From: UBA11612 sp963662375
GTDB taxonomy: Bacteria > Pseudomonadota > Alphaproteobacteria > Rhodospirillales > Rhodospirillaceae
Reading direction: 5' to 3'
Assembly (NCBI GenBank): GCA_963662375.2
Contig: CAXXRP010000010.1
Location: forward strand, 452,659-516,658
Length of the DNA stretch: 64,000 nucleotides
Shown: piece by piece, positions 25,599 through 34,831 of the stretch
Layout of the letters: the number at the start of each line of letters is the position of its first letter
Position numbering within the stretch: the first letter of the stretch is position 1
Program-made: the position numbers and the translations under genes
Notes under the pieces: model-generated
Databases searched by the model: none
What the model saw: the letters and a program-made list of their open reading frames with translations, nothing else
Told to the model about the DNA's origin: nothing

Positions 25599-27094
25599 GA
25601 CGCGCCTCCACCCAACAAGCTCATATAACTGGCGGCGGCCGTGGTCGCCACGTTGGCCCGAGGCAGGTAGGGATAGATATCCAGGTCGAGTTTGGGCGGG
25701 CGTCGCTCGATACGGCACAGCACAAGGTGTTTGACGGCGTCGTAGCCGATCGCACCCAGGCGCAGGGCGTCCTTCACCGCGCCGTGAAGCACCTCGAGAT
25801 CGAAGGTCTCCACAAGCCGAAGGACCTGGACGTATTCCCGCTTGCCGGCCTTGCCCATGCGCGCCTCCAGGAGACGGCGCAGGGTTGGGAAGGCATCAGG
25901 CAGTTCCCATCCGGCTAGCGGCGCGGCCTGATCCAGGGCACCGATCTTGTGCTCCAGCAAAGGCAGGTAGTGGATCGGATCGAAGACCATATCTTCCCGG
26001 TCGTAGGAACGGGGGTGTCGGGCAATGATCCCGGCGCCGCAACCGATAACCACCTCGTGGACATAGCCACGGATCCAGACTTCCTGATGGCCGTAGGCGA
26101 CGGGCACGGAATAGTCATTCGTCCGGTAGCGCACCAGGGACAGCGAGTTGACCCGCGTGCCCTGCTTGTCGCACGCGTCGAACGGTGCCGGCAGTGGCCT
26201 CTTCAACGCTTCGCGGTCACGCACAAACCGTTCGCCGATGCTCTCGCGGTGGCCGCGCAGGACGTTGCCTTGCCGGTTGCGGCATTGCTCTTCCAGGTGG
26301 CCATTGAAGGCGTCCCAGCTCGCGAACCGGGGAAGCGGCGTCATGAAGTTCCGCCGGGCATAGCCGACCACCCCCTCCACATTGCCTTTGTCGTTACCCT
26401 TGCCGGGACGGCCGTAGCGGTCCTCGAAGAGGTAATGGGACTGCAGCCCGCTGAACGCCCGCGTTCGTTGCCGCGTGCCATCTGACAAGATGCGCGACAC
26501 CAGACACTTGTCGTTGTCGTAAAGAATCGATTGGGGAACGCCGCCGAAAAAAACAAAGGCTCTGTTGTGCCCGTCCAGCCAGGCCTCCGTCGTCGCCGCC
26601 GGGTAGGCCGCAACGAAGCAGGCATCGCTGTGGGGAAGTGTCATGACGAAAAAATGCGCCCGATACTTGACGCCGGCGATGATCGCATCCGCCTCGCCAA
26701 AGTCCGCTTGAGCATGGCCCGGAGGATGTGACAACGGCACAAACATCTCACGCCGACGAAGGCGCCGTTCCCGAACGTAATCCTTCACGATGGTCTCTTT
26801 GCCCGTGAAGCCATGTTCGTCGCGAAGGCGCTCGAAGATACGCTTCGCCGTGTGGTGCTGCTTACGGTGAACCGTTCGGTCCTCCTCCAGAATACGGTCG
26901 ATGATATCCGTGAAGGGGGCCAGTTTCGGGCGTTTCGGTGGCTGGCGTCGCCGATATCCCGGCGGTTCCGAATGCCGCAGCATCTTCCTCACCGTCTCGC
27001 GCGCAATGCCAAACCGACTTGCCGCCTCTCGCTGGCTCAGACCATCAACATGGCAGGCCAGCCGAACGCGCAGATATAGGTCCACGGTGTACAT
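25595..27094 (-). CDS. istA: IS21 transposase IstA, copy 1
   Basis: IstA is the DDE transposase. The protein (499 residues from MYTVDLYLRVRL) has an N-terminal helix-turn-helix (GLSQREAASRFGIARETVRK), a DDE core with DFGE, SILYDND and GNVEGVVGYARRNF supplying the D, D and E, and a C-terminal Mu-type domain. ATG 27094 fits the family start; ATG 27109 in frame, preceding a GGAGG, is an alternative. It appears fully intact, as does its twin. Confidence 0.95.
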   Translation of the reverse strand: MYTVDLYLRVRLACHVDGLSQREAASRFGIARETVRKMLRHSEPPGYRRRQPPKRPKLAPFTDIIDRILEEDRTVHRKQHHTAKRIFERLRDEHGFTGKETIVKDYVRERRLRRREMFVPLSHPPGHAQADFGEADAIIAGVKYRAHFFVMTLPHSDACFVAAYPAATTEAWLDGHNRAFVFFGGVPQSILYDNDKCLVSRILSDGTRQRTRAFSGLQSHYLFEDRYGRPGKGNDKGNVEGVVGYARRNFMTPLPRFASWDAFNGHLEEQCRNRQGNVLRGHRESIGERFVRDREALKRPLPAPFDACDKQGTRVNSLSLVRYRTNDYSVPVAYGHQEVWIRGYVHEVVIGCGAGIIARHPRSYDREDMVFDPIHYLPLLEHKIGALDQAAPLAGWELPDAFPTLRRLLEARMGKAGKREYVQVLRLVETFDLEVLHGAVKDALRLGAIGYDAVKHLVLCRIERRPPKLDLDIYPYLPRANVATTAAASYMSLLGGGAS

Positions 27095-27208
27095 CCTCCC
27101 GCCTTCCATCTCAAAAAAGATCGAAGGCTACAGGTGGCAGAGTTTTACTCCGCCCGCGGCTGGGAAATCCCGCCGCTTCCGTGGACTAATTTGTCACCGC
27201 CGTTCTCA

Positions 27209-27214
27209 TCGGCT
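27209..27214. repeat. Target site duplication, right, IS copy 1
   Basis: TCGGCT, direct repeat of 24622-24627. Confidence 0.85.
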
Positions 27215-28019
27215 TCTTCCTCGGCTTTCTGGGCGGTGGTGCGTCTATCATGGCGGTGCCATTATTGCTTTATTTGGTGGGCATTGGTGATGTGCATCTC
27301 GCGATCGGGACGAGCGCGGTGGCTGTTGCTGTAAGCGCCGCCTTCAATCTCGCCCTGCACGCCAAACACGGCACGGTAAAATGGCCCTGTGCCATAGCGT
27401 TCGCTCTGAGCGGAAGTGTCGGCGCCTTGCTGGGGCGGCGTTGGGCAAGGTCACCGACGGCAAAAACCTCATTCTCGCTTTTGCGGTGGTTATGGTGGGC
27501 GTAGGAGTCTCGATGCTGACACGCAAACCGGAAGCTGGTGACCCGGACGTGCGTATCTCGCCGAAACTCGCTGCAGGATTAATCCCCACTGGGTTGCTGA
27601 CAGGTGTCGCGTCAGGTTTCTTCGGTATCGGAGGCGGATTTCTTATTGTGCCCGGGCTTATCGGTGTGGCCAATATAACGATGCTGAACGCCATCGGTTC
27701 ATCCTTGGTGGGTGTGACCGCATTTAGCGCGGCGACCGCGGCGAGTTATGCGCTTTCGAATCTGGCCGTCTGGAATCTGGCGTTTTTGTTTGTGGTCGGC
27801 GGCGCGGCGGGCGGCTTTTTGGGCCAAATGGTGGGGCACAGACTTGCATCGAAGAAGGGCGGTTTAAATAAGAATTTTGCTACGTTCATCTTCGTGACGG
27901 CCGCATATATGGCCGTGCAATCTCTGGCGGCGTTTTGATGTAAGGGCTGGTCCCTGGCGCTTGATTTAACCGGACAGAAAGCCCAAAACTGGCGCACCAT
28001 TGACTTCAACAGGACTCCC

Positions 28020-29381
28020 ATGGCGAGGCGAGCATTATTTGAAACTGACGGTGTGCGGGGTCTTGCGAACAGCGAGCCTATGACCGCTAATACGATCATG
28101 CGCCTAGGGATGGCCGCCGGGCAGCGGTTTACCCGCGGGGAACACCGTCACACGGTCGTGATCGGCAAGGATACCCGTCTATCCGGCTATATGCTCGAGC
28201 CCGCGCTGACTTCTGGGTTCGTGTCGGTCGGCATGGACGTGATTCTTGTTGGGCCCATCCCGACGCCGGGAATTGCCATGTTGACGCGAGCCATGCGTTG
28301 CGACCTTGGCGTGATGATTTCCGCGTCGCACAATCCATTTCAGGATAACGGGATCAAGTTATTCGGGCCGGACGGCTACAAGCTGTCGGACTCGATTGAG
28401 GCGGAAATCGAAGACCTGATGAACGGTGATTTGGGGGAGGCCCGCATTGCGCCGGACCGATTAGGCAGGGCCAAGAGGTTGGAAGACGCCGGGGGCAGGT
28501 ATATCGAGTATACTAAAACTACGTTTCCGAGAGGACTTCAACTCGGCGGGCTTAAGATCGTTGTCGATTGCGCTAATGGTGCCGCCTACAAGGTTGCGCC
28601 GACCGTGTTTTGGGAACTTGGCGCGGATATCATAAAGGTCGGCGTCGAGCCCAACGGATTCAATATCAATCAGGATTGCGGTTCGCTTTTTCCCGACCGT
28701 CTGCAAGAACTGGTGGTTAGCCATCAGGCGCACATTGGTATTGCCCTAGACGGCGATGCTGATCGGGTGCTGTTTTGCGATGAGAGCGGCGAAATGGTCG
28801 ATGGCGACCAAGTCTTGGCGCTTATCGCGTGCCACTGGCAGCGGACGGGTCAGTTGAGCGGCGGTGCAGTGGTATCGACAGTGATGAGTAATCTGGGCCT
28901 GGAGCGCTATCTTAAATCCATCGGGCTTAAGCTCGTGCGCACTAAGGTTGGCGACCGTTATGTGGTCGAAGAGATGCGGCAAAGTAGTTGCAACCTGGGG
29001 GGCGAACAATCAGGCCACATTATCCTGGGCCAGCATGCAACCACGGGCGACGGCATCATCGCAGCGTTGCAGGTGTTGGCGGCCCTCATGGAGGGTGGCA
29101 AGCCTGCCAGCGAAACTCTGCACCTATTTCAACCGGTGCCGCAATTGCTGATCAACGTGAGACTCGCGAACGGTATAGATGCGGAAACCGTACTTGGGTT
29201 GCAGCTTGTAAAGCAGGCCATATCCTCGGGAGAGCGGCGGCTCAATGGACGCGGGCGTGTTGTGATCCGAAAATCAGGGACCGAGCCTCTTATCCGCATC
29301 ATGGCCGAAGGGGACGACGCCGCCGAGGTGAAGGCGGTCGTCGCTGAGTTGGAGACGGTCATCTCCAAAGCTGCCGCCTAA
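28020..29381 (+). CDS. glmM: Phosphoglucosamine mutase
   Basis: GlmM converts glucosamine-6-phosphate to glucosamine-1-phosphate for cell-wall and LPS precursors. The 453-residue protein has FETDGVRGLAN at the N-terminus, the phosphoserine loop MISASHNPFQDNGIK, the metal-binding DGDADR, the sugar-binding GGEQSGHI and the phosphate-binding RKSGTEPLIRIM. In many bacteria it lies behind folP, as here once the broken permease gene is disregarded. Length is normal. Confidence 0.96.
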   Translation: MARRALFETDGVRGLANSEPMTANTIMRLGMAAGQRFTRGEHRHTVVIGKDTRLSGYMLEPALTSGFVSVGMDVILVGPIPTPGIAMLTRAMRCDLGVMISASHNPFQDNGIKLFGPDGYKLSDSIEAEIEDLMNGDLGEARIAPDRLGRAKRLEDAGGRYIEYTKTTFPRGLQLGGLKIVVDCANGAAYKVAPTVFWELGADIIKVGVEPNGFNINQDCGSLFPDRLQELVVSHQAHIGIALDGDADRVLFCDESGEMVDGDQVLALIACHWQRTGQLSGGAVVSTVMSNLGLERYLKSIGLKLVRTKVGDRYVVEEMRQSSCNLGGEQSGHIILGQHATTGDGIIAALQVLAALMEGGKPASETLHLFQPVPQLLINVRLANGIDAETVLGLQLVKQAISSGERRLNGRGRVVIRKSGTEPLIRIMAEGDDAAEVKAVVAELETVISKAAA

Positions 29382-29402
29382 CTCGGCGGCGGGAAGGGCA
29401 TC

Positions 29403-30206
29403 TTGTCCGGCCGTGTGCTGATTGTCGCGGGCTCGAATTCCAGTGGAGGTGCCGGAATTCAGGCGGACATCAAGACCGTGACAGCCTTGGGTGGCTACGC
29501 CATGACAGCGGTTACTGCGGTGACTGTGCAAAACACTAAGGGCGTGTCCGCTGTTCACGAAATACCTGCTGATATTGTTGCAGCGCAAATCGAGGCGGTG
29601 TTGCCTGACATCGGCGCCGATGTTGTCAAAACGGGCATGCTATCGTCGGTGCAAATCATTGAAGCCGTCAGTGCGGCATTAGACGAATTCGGACCCTCAA
29701 TCCCCAGGGTGGTCGATCCGGTCATGCGGGCCAAGGGTGGTCATGCTTTACTGGCCGCCGATGCTACCGAAGCGCTCGTGCAACGGTTGGTTAAAGGCGC
29801 CGCTTTGGTGACACCTAATTTACCTGAGGCCGAGGTTCTAACAGGCCGGATCATCAAGACGATAGGGGAGATGGAGGCGTCGGTAGGTGCTTTGCGGGAG
29901 CTTGGCGCCGAGGCCGTGCTTCTGAAAGGTGGCCATCTGACGGGAAATGCGTTGGTGGATCTCCTGATCACACCCAACGATGTAGTTCGTTTCGAGGGCG
30001 CGCGCATAAATTCCACGTCAACACATGGAACCGGATGCACTCTGGCATCTGCCGTTGCTGTGGGCTTGGCGGCGGGGATGTCCTTAAATGAAACTGTGTC
30101 TCGTGCGCGGGCCTATGTGCGAAAAGCGATCCTTTCCGCGCCGGGCCTCGGGCAGGGGCATGGGCCACTCAATCACGGGCATGCCGTGACGCCGTTTGAG
30201 TCTTGA
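29403..30206 (+). CDS. thiD: Hydroxymethylpyrimidine/phosphomethylpyrimidine kinase
   Basis: ThiD phosphorylates HMP and HMP-phosphate in thiamine synthesis. The 267-residue ribokinase-fold protein has VLIVAGSNSSGGAGIQADIK, the substrate pocket TAVTVQNT, DPVMRAKGGHALL, TPNLPEAEVLTG and the anion hole motif STHGTGCTLASA. The start is TTG 29403 with GGGAAGGG upstream. It follows glmM by 21 bases. Confidence 0.94.
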   Translation: MSGRVLIVAGSNSSGGAGIQADIKTVTALGGYAMTAVTAVTVQNTKGVSAVHEIPADIVAAQIEAVLPDIGADVVKTGMLSSVQIIEAVSAALDEFGPSIPRVVDPVMRAKGGHALLAADATEALVQRLVKGAALVTPNLPEAEVLTGRIIKTIGEMEASVGALRELGAEAVLLKGGHLTGNALVDLLITPNDVVRFEGARINSTSTHGTGCTLASAVAVGLAAGMSLNETVSRARAYVRKAILSAPGLGQGHGPLNHGHAVTPFES

Positions 30207-30674
30207 GCAGACCAAACGTGGGGCGCCTTACGTGCTATCTGCCCGCCGACGTTGGACTTCGCAGGGCGTTCCCCATGCTATGCTCCCAATATTCTAGAAC
30301 ATTTTGGGCGCCACGAATACATTGCCGTGTTGCAAGAGTGGCGCTGTGTTCTCAAACTTGGTGGCGTTTTGCGGTCGTCCGCTCCTGACTTCGCGGCATG
30401 TGCGGCACTCTACTAGAACAGGGGCTTATTAACGGACTTAGCGGGCTCATTGGCCTCGTCAGCGGGGGGCAGCGAGATGAATTTGACGGGCATGATTTTT
30501 GATCAGCAGCTCTTGACCCAAGATTTGCTTTCTACAGGATTTCGCGAGGTGCGGCGCTGGGATCGGCGCACCATTGAACACGGGCATATCGATGATTTTT
30601 CCCGGGCGTACATTCCTCACATGGATAAGGAAAACGGCAAGCACGTGAGTCTCAATCTCGAAGGTGTTAAATAG
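30203..30674 (+). pseudogene. Relic of a COG4627-like SAM-dependent methyltransferase
   Basis: No single frame is open, but pieces in all frames line up with a small predicted methyltransferase. They run: LPADVGLRRAFP, then ILEHFGRHEYIAVLQEWRCV with VLKLGGVLRSSAPDFAACAA up to an in-frame TAG (about 30413), then in another frame GLIGLVSGGQRDEF, then from about 30500 FDQQLLTQDLLSTGFREVRR, and IEHGHIDDFSRAYIPHMDKE with the tail NGKHVSLNLEGVK. The start and SAM-binding glycine motif are missing. ATG 30477 (65 residues) heads the only remaining open piece. Family assignment is from memory of the motif order. Confidence 0.65.
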
Positions 30675-30689
30675 AAGAATCCAGCGTTT

Positions 30690-30804
30690 CCAAGCACTTC
30701 ACCTGCATTGACGCGGCAAGCCCCCATTTCTAAACTCCGGCGCCTTCGGCGCCCAGAGCGAACCAGCAATCGGCGTCGTTTTTCCTGATAAAGGTCACTT
30801 CAGC
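30690..30804 (+). promoter_or_regulatory. Possible structured leader of serC (serC-motif-like)
   Basis: GGCGCC-TTC-GGCGCC (30739-30753) forms a tight hairpin in the leader just before serC, followed by the unpaired-looking AGAGCGAACCAGCAA. A conserved serC RNA motif is known in alphaproteobacterial serC leaders. I cannot confirm that this matches its consensus. The alternative is a simple hairpin near the transcription start. Confidence 0.4.
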
Positions 30805-31965
30805 ATGTCCGCCAACGCCAAACCGTCGGCCCGCCCGGCGCGTCCATACTTCTCGTCCGGCCCGTGCGCGAAGCGCCCCGGGTGGACGCCAGACGTTCTG
30901 AAAGAAGCCCTCGTGGGCCGGTCTCATCGCACCAAACCGGCAAAGGCCCGCATTAAGGTCGTGTTGGACAAGAGCCGGGCTCTGCTAAATTTACCCCACG
31001 ACTACAGAGTTGCGATCGTCCCCGCGTCCGATACCGGGGCCGTCGAGATGATGCTTTGGCATTGCTTAGGCGCGCGGCCCGTGGACATGCTTGCGTGGGA
31101 AAGCTTCGGCGAGGGCTGGATCACCGACGTGGTGAAGCAGCTAAAGCTGAAAGACGCCCGTGTTATGAAATCCGACTATGGACGACTGCCGGATTTGGGT
31201 GATGTGAATTTTGATCACGACGTGGTGTTCACATGGAACGGCACAACGTCGGGCGTTCGGGTGCCCGACGGCGACTGGATTCCCCAAGATCGTAAGGGCC
31301 TTACCATCTGCGACGCGACGTCGGCTGTCTTTGCCATGGAGTTACCGTGGAACAAGCTGGATGCGGTGACATACTCATGGCAAAAGGTCTTGGGCGGTGA
31401 GGCGCAACACGGGATGTTGATTCTATCGCCGCGCGCTGTCGCGCGCTTGGAGAGTTATGTGCCACCGTGGCCGCTGCCGAAAATTTTTCGGCTGACAAAG
31501 GGCGGAAAATTGCAGGAGGGCGTCTTTCTGGGCGACACCATTAATACCGTTTCCATGCTTTGCGTTGAGGATGCGATCGACGGATTGATTTGGGCTGAGC
31601 GCATGGGCGGGCAGAATGGGCTCATTGCCCGCTCGGAAGCAAACCTGAAAGCGGTTTCTGACTGGGTAGCGAAGAAGAACTGGATTGACTTTCTCGCTGA
31701 ACAACTTGAAACGCGCTCATGCACATCTATCTGTCTAAAAATTACGGCGGAATGGTTTACGAGCCTACCGACAGACAAGCAAGCTGAGGCGGCAAAGAAA
31801 ATGGTGAGCCTGCTAGAGACGGAAGGTGTGGCCCTCGACATCGGGGCGTATCGGGATGCCCCGCCGGGTCTGCGCATCTGGGGCGGGGCGACCGTGGATA
31901 CGAGCGACATCGAAAAGCTCCTGCCGTGGCTCGAATGGGCCCATGGCGAAGTTCAATCCGCCTAA
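30805..31965 (+). CDS. serC: Phosphoserine aminotransferase
   Basis: SerC converts 3-phosphohydroxypyruvate to phosphoserine with glutamate and PLP. The 386-residue protein begins with YFSSGPCAKRPGWTPDVL, and shows VPASDTGAVEMMLWHCLG, FTWNGTTSGVRVPDG, ICDATSAVFAMELPW and the PLP lysine region YSWQKVLGGE. This is the longer type common in alphaproteobacteria and archaea. It pairs with serA 24 bases downstream. Confidence 0.94.
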   Translation: MSANAKPSARPARPYFSSGPCAKRPGWTPDVLKEALVGRSHRTKPAKARIKVVLDKSRALLNLPHDYRVAIVPASDTGAVEMMLWHCLGARPVDMLAWESFGEGWITDVVKQLKLKDARVMKSDYGRLPDLGDVNFDHDVVFTWNGTTSGVRVPDGDWIPQDRKGLTICDATSAVFAMELPWNKLDAVTYSWQKVLGGEAQHGMLILSPRAVARLESYVPPWPLPKIFRLTKGGKLQEGVFLGDTINTVSMLCVEDAIDGLIWAERMGGQNGLIARSEANLKAVSDWVAKKNWIDFLAEQLETRSCTSICLKITAEWFTSLPTDKQAEAAKKMVSLLETEGVALDIGAYRDAPPGLRIWGGATVDTSDIEKLLPWLEWAHGEVQSA

Positions 31966-31989
31966 GCCGGCGCAAGGAGAACAAGAGAT

Positions 31990-33573
31990 ATGGCAAGGCA
32001 CAAGGTCCTTATCGGTGACAAGCTCAGTCCAGCTGCGGTCGAGATATTCAAGAATCGGAATATCGATGTAGATATTAAAACAGGGTTGAGCCCGGAAGAA
32101 CTTTTGGCCGTAATTAAGGACTACGATGGCTTGGCGATCCGCTCGGCCACAAAAGTTACCGCGCAAGTCTTGGCGGTTGCCGACAACTTGAAGGTCATCG
32201 GGCGCGCAGGCGTAGGCGTGGACAACGTCGATGTGGAGGCTGCAACCGCCCGAGGGGTGGCAGTAATGAACACGCCGTTCGGGAACGCTATTACGGCAGC
32301 CGAACACACCATTTCAATGATGACAGCGTTAGCTCGACAGATACCCGCCGCGAACGCCTCTACGCAGGCGGGTAGGTGGGAGAAGTCAAAATTTATGGGC
32401 GTTGAGTTGTTCGGTAAGACACTCGGTGTGATCGGTTGCGGGAACATCGGTTCCATCGTGGCCGACCGTGCCATGGGACTGAAGATGAAGGTGGTCGCCT
32501 TTGATCCTTACCTCTCTCAAGAACGAGCTGACGACCTAGGTGTCGAAAAAGTGGACCTCGAGGGTATTTTTGCGCGGGCCGATTTCATCACACTTCACGT
32601 GCCGTTAACGGACACGACCCGCAATATCGTCGACACTAAATCCATAGCAAAAATGAAAAAAGGAGTCCGTGTAATCAACTGTGCCCGGGGCGGTTTAGTG
32701 AATGAATCGGATTTGAGGAAGGCGCTGGACGAGGGGCACGTCGCCGGCGCTGCTCTGGATGTGTTCGAGCAGGAACCGGCGAAATCGAATCCGCTGTTCG
32801 GCATGGACAAAGTGGTTTGTACCCCGCATCTCGGAGCTTCCACCAGTGAGGCGCAAGAAAACGTAGCGCTGCAAATCGCCGATCAAATCTCCGGCTATCT
32901 TCTTACCGGCGCGGTCTCTAATGCGTTGAATATGCCGTCGGTTTCCGCGGAGGACGCGCCTAAGTTAAAACCGTACATCAAACTGGCGGAAGACCTCGGT
33001 AGCTTTGCCGGTCAAACCACGACGTCGGGCTTGAAGTCCGTGACAGTCGATTATGCGGGCCATGTGGCGACGCTCAATACCCGACCGCTCACATCTATCG
33101 CGCTGAAGGGGTTGCTCTCGCCTCTTATGGAGAGCGTGAACATGGTGAATGCGCCAGTTATCGCCCGTGATCGTGACGTGCATGTACGTGAGGTGAAATG
33201 CGACGAACACGAGATCTACCAAACATACATGAAACTGACTGTTACGACCGAACGTCAAACTCGAAGCATTTCTGGAACGTTATTTGGTGGCAGCTTACCC
33301 CGCCTCGTGGATATCAACGACATCCACATCGAGGCGGAAATCGGTCCGCACATGTTATTTATGCTCAACGATGATAAGCCTGGCTTTATAGGCGCATTAG
33401 GCACGACTCTAGGCGAGGGCGGAGTAAATATTGCGTCGTTTCATCTTGGCCGTAAGAAAGGTGGCGGCGACGCTATCGCCCTCCTTGCACTGGACCAGGC
33501 CGTCGACGATGCTTTGCTTAGTAAAGTGAAGGCCTTGCCCCATGTCAAACAAGCACAAAGTTTGGCGTTCTAG
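31990..33573 (+). CDS. serA: D-3-phosphoglycerate dehydrogenase
   Basis: SerA makes 3-phosphohydroxypyruvate, the first step to serine. The 527-residue long form has a split substrate domain, NAD-binding GVIGCGNIGSIVADRA, catalytic Arg (NCARGGLVNE), Glu (QEPAKSNPLF) and His (TPHLGASTSEAQENVA) positions, an ASB domain (about residues 320-450) and a C-terminal ACT domain (FMLNDDKPGFIGALGTTLGE), which usually mediates serine feedback. ATG 31990 has AAGGAGAA upstream. Downstream of serC in one operon. Confidence 0.96.
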   Translation: MARHKVLIGDKLSPAAVEIFKNRNIDVDIKTGLSPEELLAVIKDYDGLAIRSATKVTAQVLAVADNLKVIGRAGVGVDNVDVEAATARGVAVMNTPFGNAITAAEHTISMMTALARQIPAANASTQAGRWEKSKFMGVELFGKTLGVIGCGNIGSIVADRAMGLKMKVVAFDPYLSQERADDLGVEKVDLEGIFARADFITLHVPLTDTTRNIVDTKSIAKMKKGVRVINCARGGLVNESDLRKALDEGHVAGAALDVFEQEPAKSNPLFGMDKVVCTPHLGASTSEAQENVALQIADQISGYLLTGAVSNALNMPSVSAEDAPKLKPYIKLAEDLGSFAGQTTTSGLKSVTVDYAGHVATLNTRPLTSIALKGLLSPLMESVNMVNAPVIARDRDVHVREVKCDEHEIYQTYMKLTVTTERQTRSISGTLFGGSLPRLVDINDIHIEAEIGPHMLFMLNDDKPGFIGALGTTLGEGGVNIASFHLGRKKGGGDAIALLALDQAVDDALLSKVKALPHVKQAQSLAF

Positions 33574-33655
33574 AAAATCGATGCGCCAAGTCTTGTTGCT
33601 CGGTGGGCGGGGGCGTATAACCGCGCGTTTGCAAACATTTTCTAAGCGGACAATT

Positions 33656-34810
33656 GTGGATACTCATGCCCGAGAGAGCCTCAAAACCCTGCTGCCTGAA
33701 GGGCTGCGCGATATGCTGCCGCCGGATGCCGCATTCGAGTCCGACGCTGTCGATCGGCTAAAGCGTACGTTTGCCTCCAACGGGTATGAGCTTGTGAAGC
33801 CGCCGCTTGCTGAGTTCGAAGAAACTCTGTTGTCGGGCCTTGGGACGGCCATGGGCGCACGCATTTTCCGCATGCTCGATCCTGTGTCACGCCGTACTAT
33901 GGGGATGCGCGCAGACATCACCACCCAAGTCGCGCGTATTGCTGCAACCCGTCTCGCGACAAACCCGCGTCCGCTAAGGTTGATGTATGCTGGCCAAGTT
34001 TTGCGATTGCAGGGTACCCATTTGGAGCCAGAGCGCCAATTCTCGCAAGCTGGTCTCGAGCTTATTGGTGCGCCTGAAGGGGCTGCGGACGCCGAAGTTA
34101 TCGTAATTGTTACCGAAGCGTTAGCGGCGCTGGGTGTTGCCGGTGTGAGTGTGGACTTGGCGCTGCCCACCCTCGTGCCCTCAATACTTTCGGCCACGGA
34201 AGTTCCAGAAAGGAACGATGATCAACTGCGCGTAGCATTGGATCATAAGGATGTGGCCGAGATTAAAGCACTAGGGGCAGACGCAGGGGCAGCACTGACG
34301 AGTTTGGTGTCTGCCTCGGGCCCCTACGAAGATGCCGTTGCGCGCATAGCAAAAATTAAGCTTCCCAAACAAGCTGAAGCCGCATGGCGTGGATTAACTT
34401 CTGTCGCTGAAGCCGTATGCGCGGCGTCTCCCGATTTATCTTTAACCGTTGACGTCGTCGAAAACCGGGGTTTCGAGTATCATAGTGGCGTAACTTTTTC
34501 TGTATTCGCCCATGGATCGCAGCGTGAGTTGGGCCGGGGAGGGCGCTACCGCCTTGTCCACAACGATGGTAGCGAGCCCGCCACTGGTGCGACGTTTCTG
34601 GTCGACGCGCTCCTCGGCGTTATCCCGCGGAGAGCGCAAGCGAAGAGACTATATGTTCCGTTTTCTACGCCACGGGCTACGGTTGCTTTACGGCAGGGCG
34701 AAGGCTGGAGCATCGTCGCGGGCCTCGCAAAGAACGATGATGAGACGGCGGATGCGCGGAGTCTGAATTGCAGTCACATTCTGGCGGGCGGGAGCCCAAA
34801 AGAGCTTTAG
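33656..34810 (+). CDS. hisZ: ATP phosphoribosyltransferase regulatory subunit HisZ
   Basis: HisZ is a catalytically inactive HisRS-like protein that activates short HisG. The protein (about 384 residues) has LLPEGLRDMLPPDAAFESDA, class II synthetase motif 2-like RPLRLMYAGQVLRLQG, and GFEYHSGVTFSVFAHGSQRE, the HisRS histidine-A-like loop. It lacks the anticodon-binding domain of HisS. The frame is open to 33542, overlapping serA; GTG 33656 fits the family start best, though without a good Shine-Dalgarno; ATG 33581 is the alternative. hisG is not in the window. purA follows after 21 bases. Confidence 0.88.
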   Translation: MDTHARESLKTLLPEGLRDMLPPDAAFESDAVDRLKRTFASNGYELVKPPLAEFEETLLSGLGTAMGARIFRMLDPVSRRTMGMRADITTQVARIAATRLATNPRPLRLMYAGQVLRLQGTHLEPERQFSQAGLELIGAPEGAADAEVIVIVTEALAALGVAGVSVDLALPTLVPSILSATEVPERNDDQLRVALDHKDVAEIKALGADAGAALTSLVSASGPYEDAVARIAKIKLPKQAEAAWRGLTSVAEAVCAASPDLSLTVDVVENRGFEYHSGVTFSVFAHGSQRELGRGGRYRLVHNDGSEPATGATFLVDALLGVIPRRAQAKRLYVPFSTPRATVALRQGEGWSIVAGLAKNDDETADARSLNCSHILAGGSPKEL

Positions 34811-34831
34811 GACAAAGGACACTGTTTTGAG

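Larger units (their letters stand above)
24628..27208 (-). mobile_element. IS21-family insertion sequence, copy 1
   Basis: This 2,581-bp element has ends TG...CA and carries istA and istB on the minus strand. The terminal inverted repeats match over about 28 bp with a few mismatches (left TGTCAACGGCGGAGC..., right complement TGAGAACGGCGGTGA..., both running into AAATTAGTCCAC). Each end has a second internal copy of a 21-bp unit: 24635-24655 and 24659-24679 on the left, 27134-27154 and 27181-27201 on the right in inverse orientation, typical multiple transposase sites. Flanked by a 6-bp duplication. Differs from copy 2 (52085-54665) at only two positions that I could find, 24691 and 24983. Confidence 0.95.
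24582..27938 (+). pseudogene. TauE/SafE-family permease gene, split by IS21 and frameshifted
   Basis: ATG 24582 opens MLTDLLTVLSGSAVG and is cut at 24627 by the IS. Removing the IS and one target duplicate joins it in frame to 27215 onward (FFLGFLGGGASIMAVPLLLY), the first helix and glycine motif of sulfite exporter/TSUP permeases. A second lesion lies at 27432-27435, where one G appears to be missing (GGGG for GGGGG); after it the frame continues as AALGKVTDGKNLILAFAVVM and on through GFFGIGGGFLIVPGL to the stop at 27938. The product would have had about 260 residues with 7-8 helices. Both lesions inactivate it. Confidence 0.9.

Noticed and set aside
24795..25628. 277-residue plus-strand frame in the IS (and its twin at 52252)
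   Set aside because: Antisense shadow of istB with no protein motifs.
24628..27208. Possible CRISPR-like or integron array from the repeated 21-bp units
   Set aside because: Only two copies at each end in inverse orientation, as expected of IS21 transposase-binding sites.
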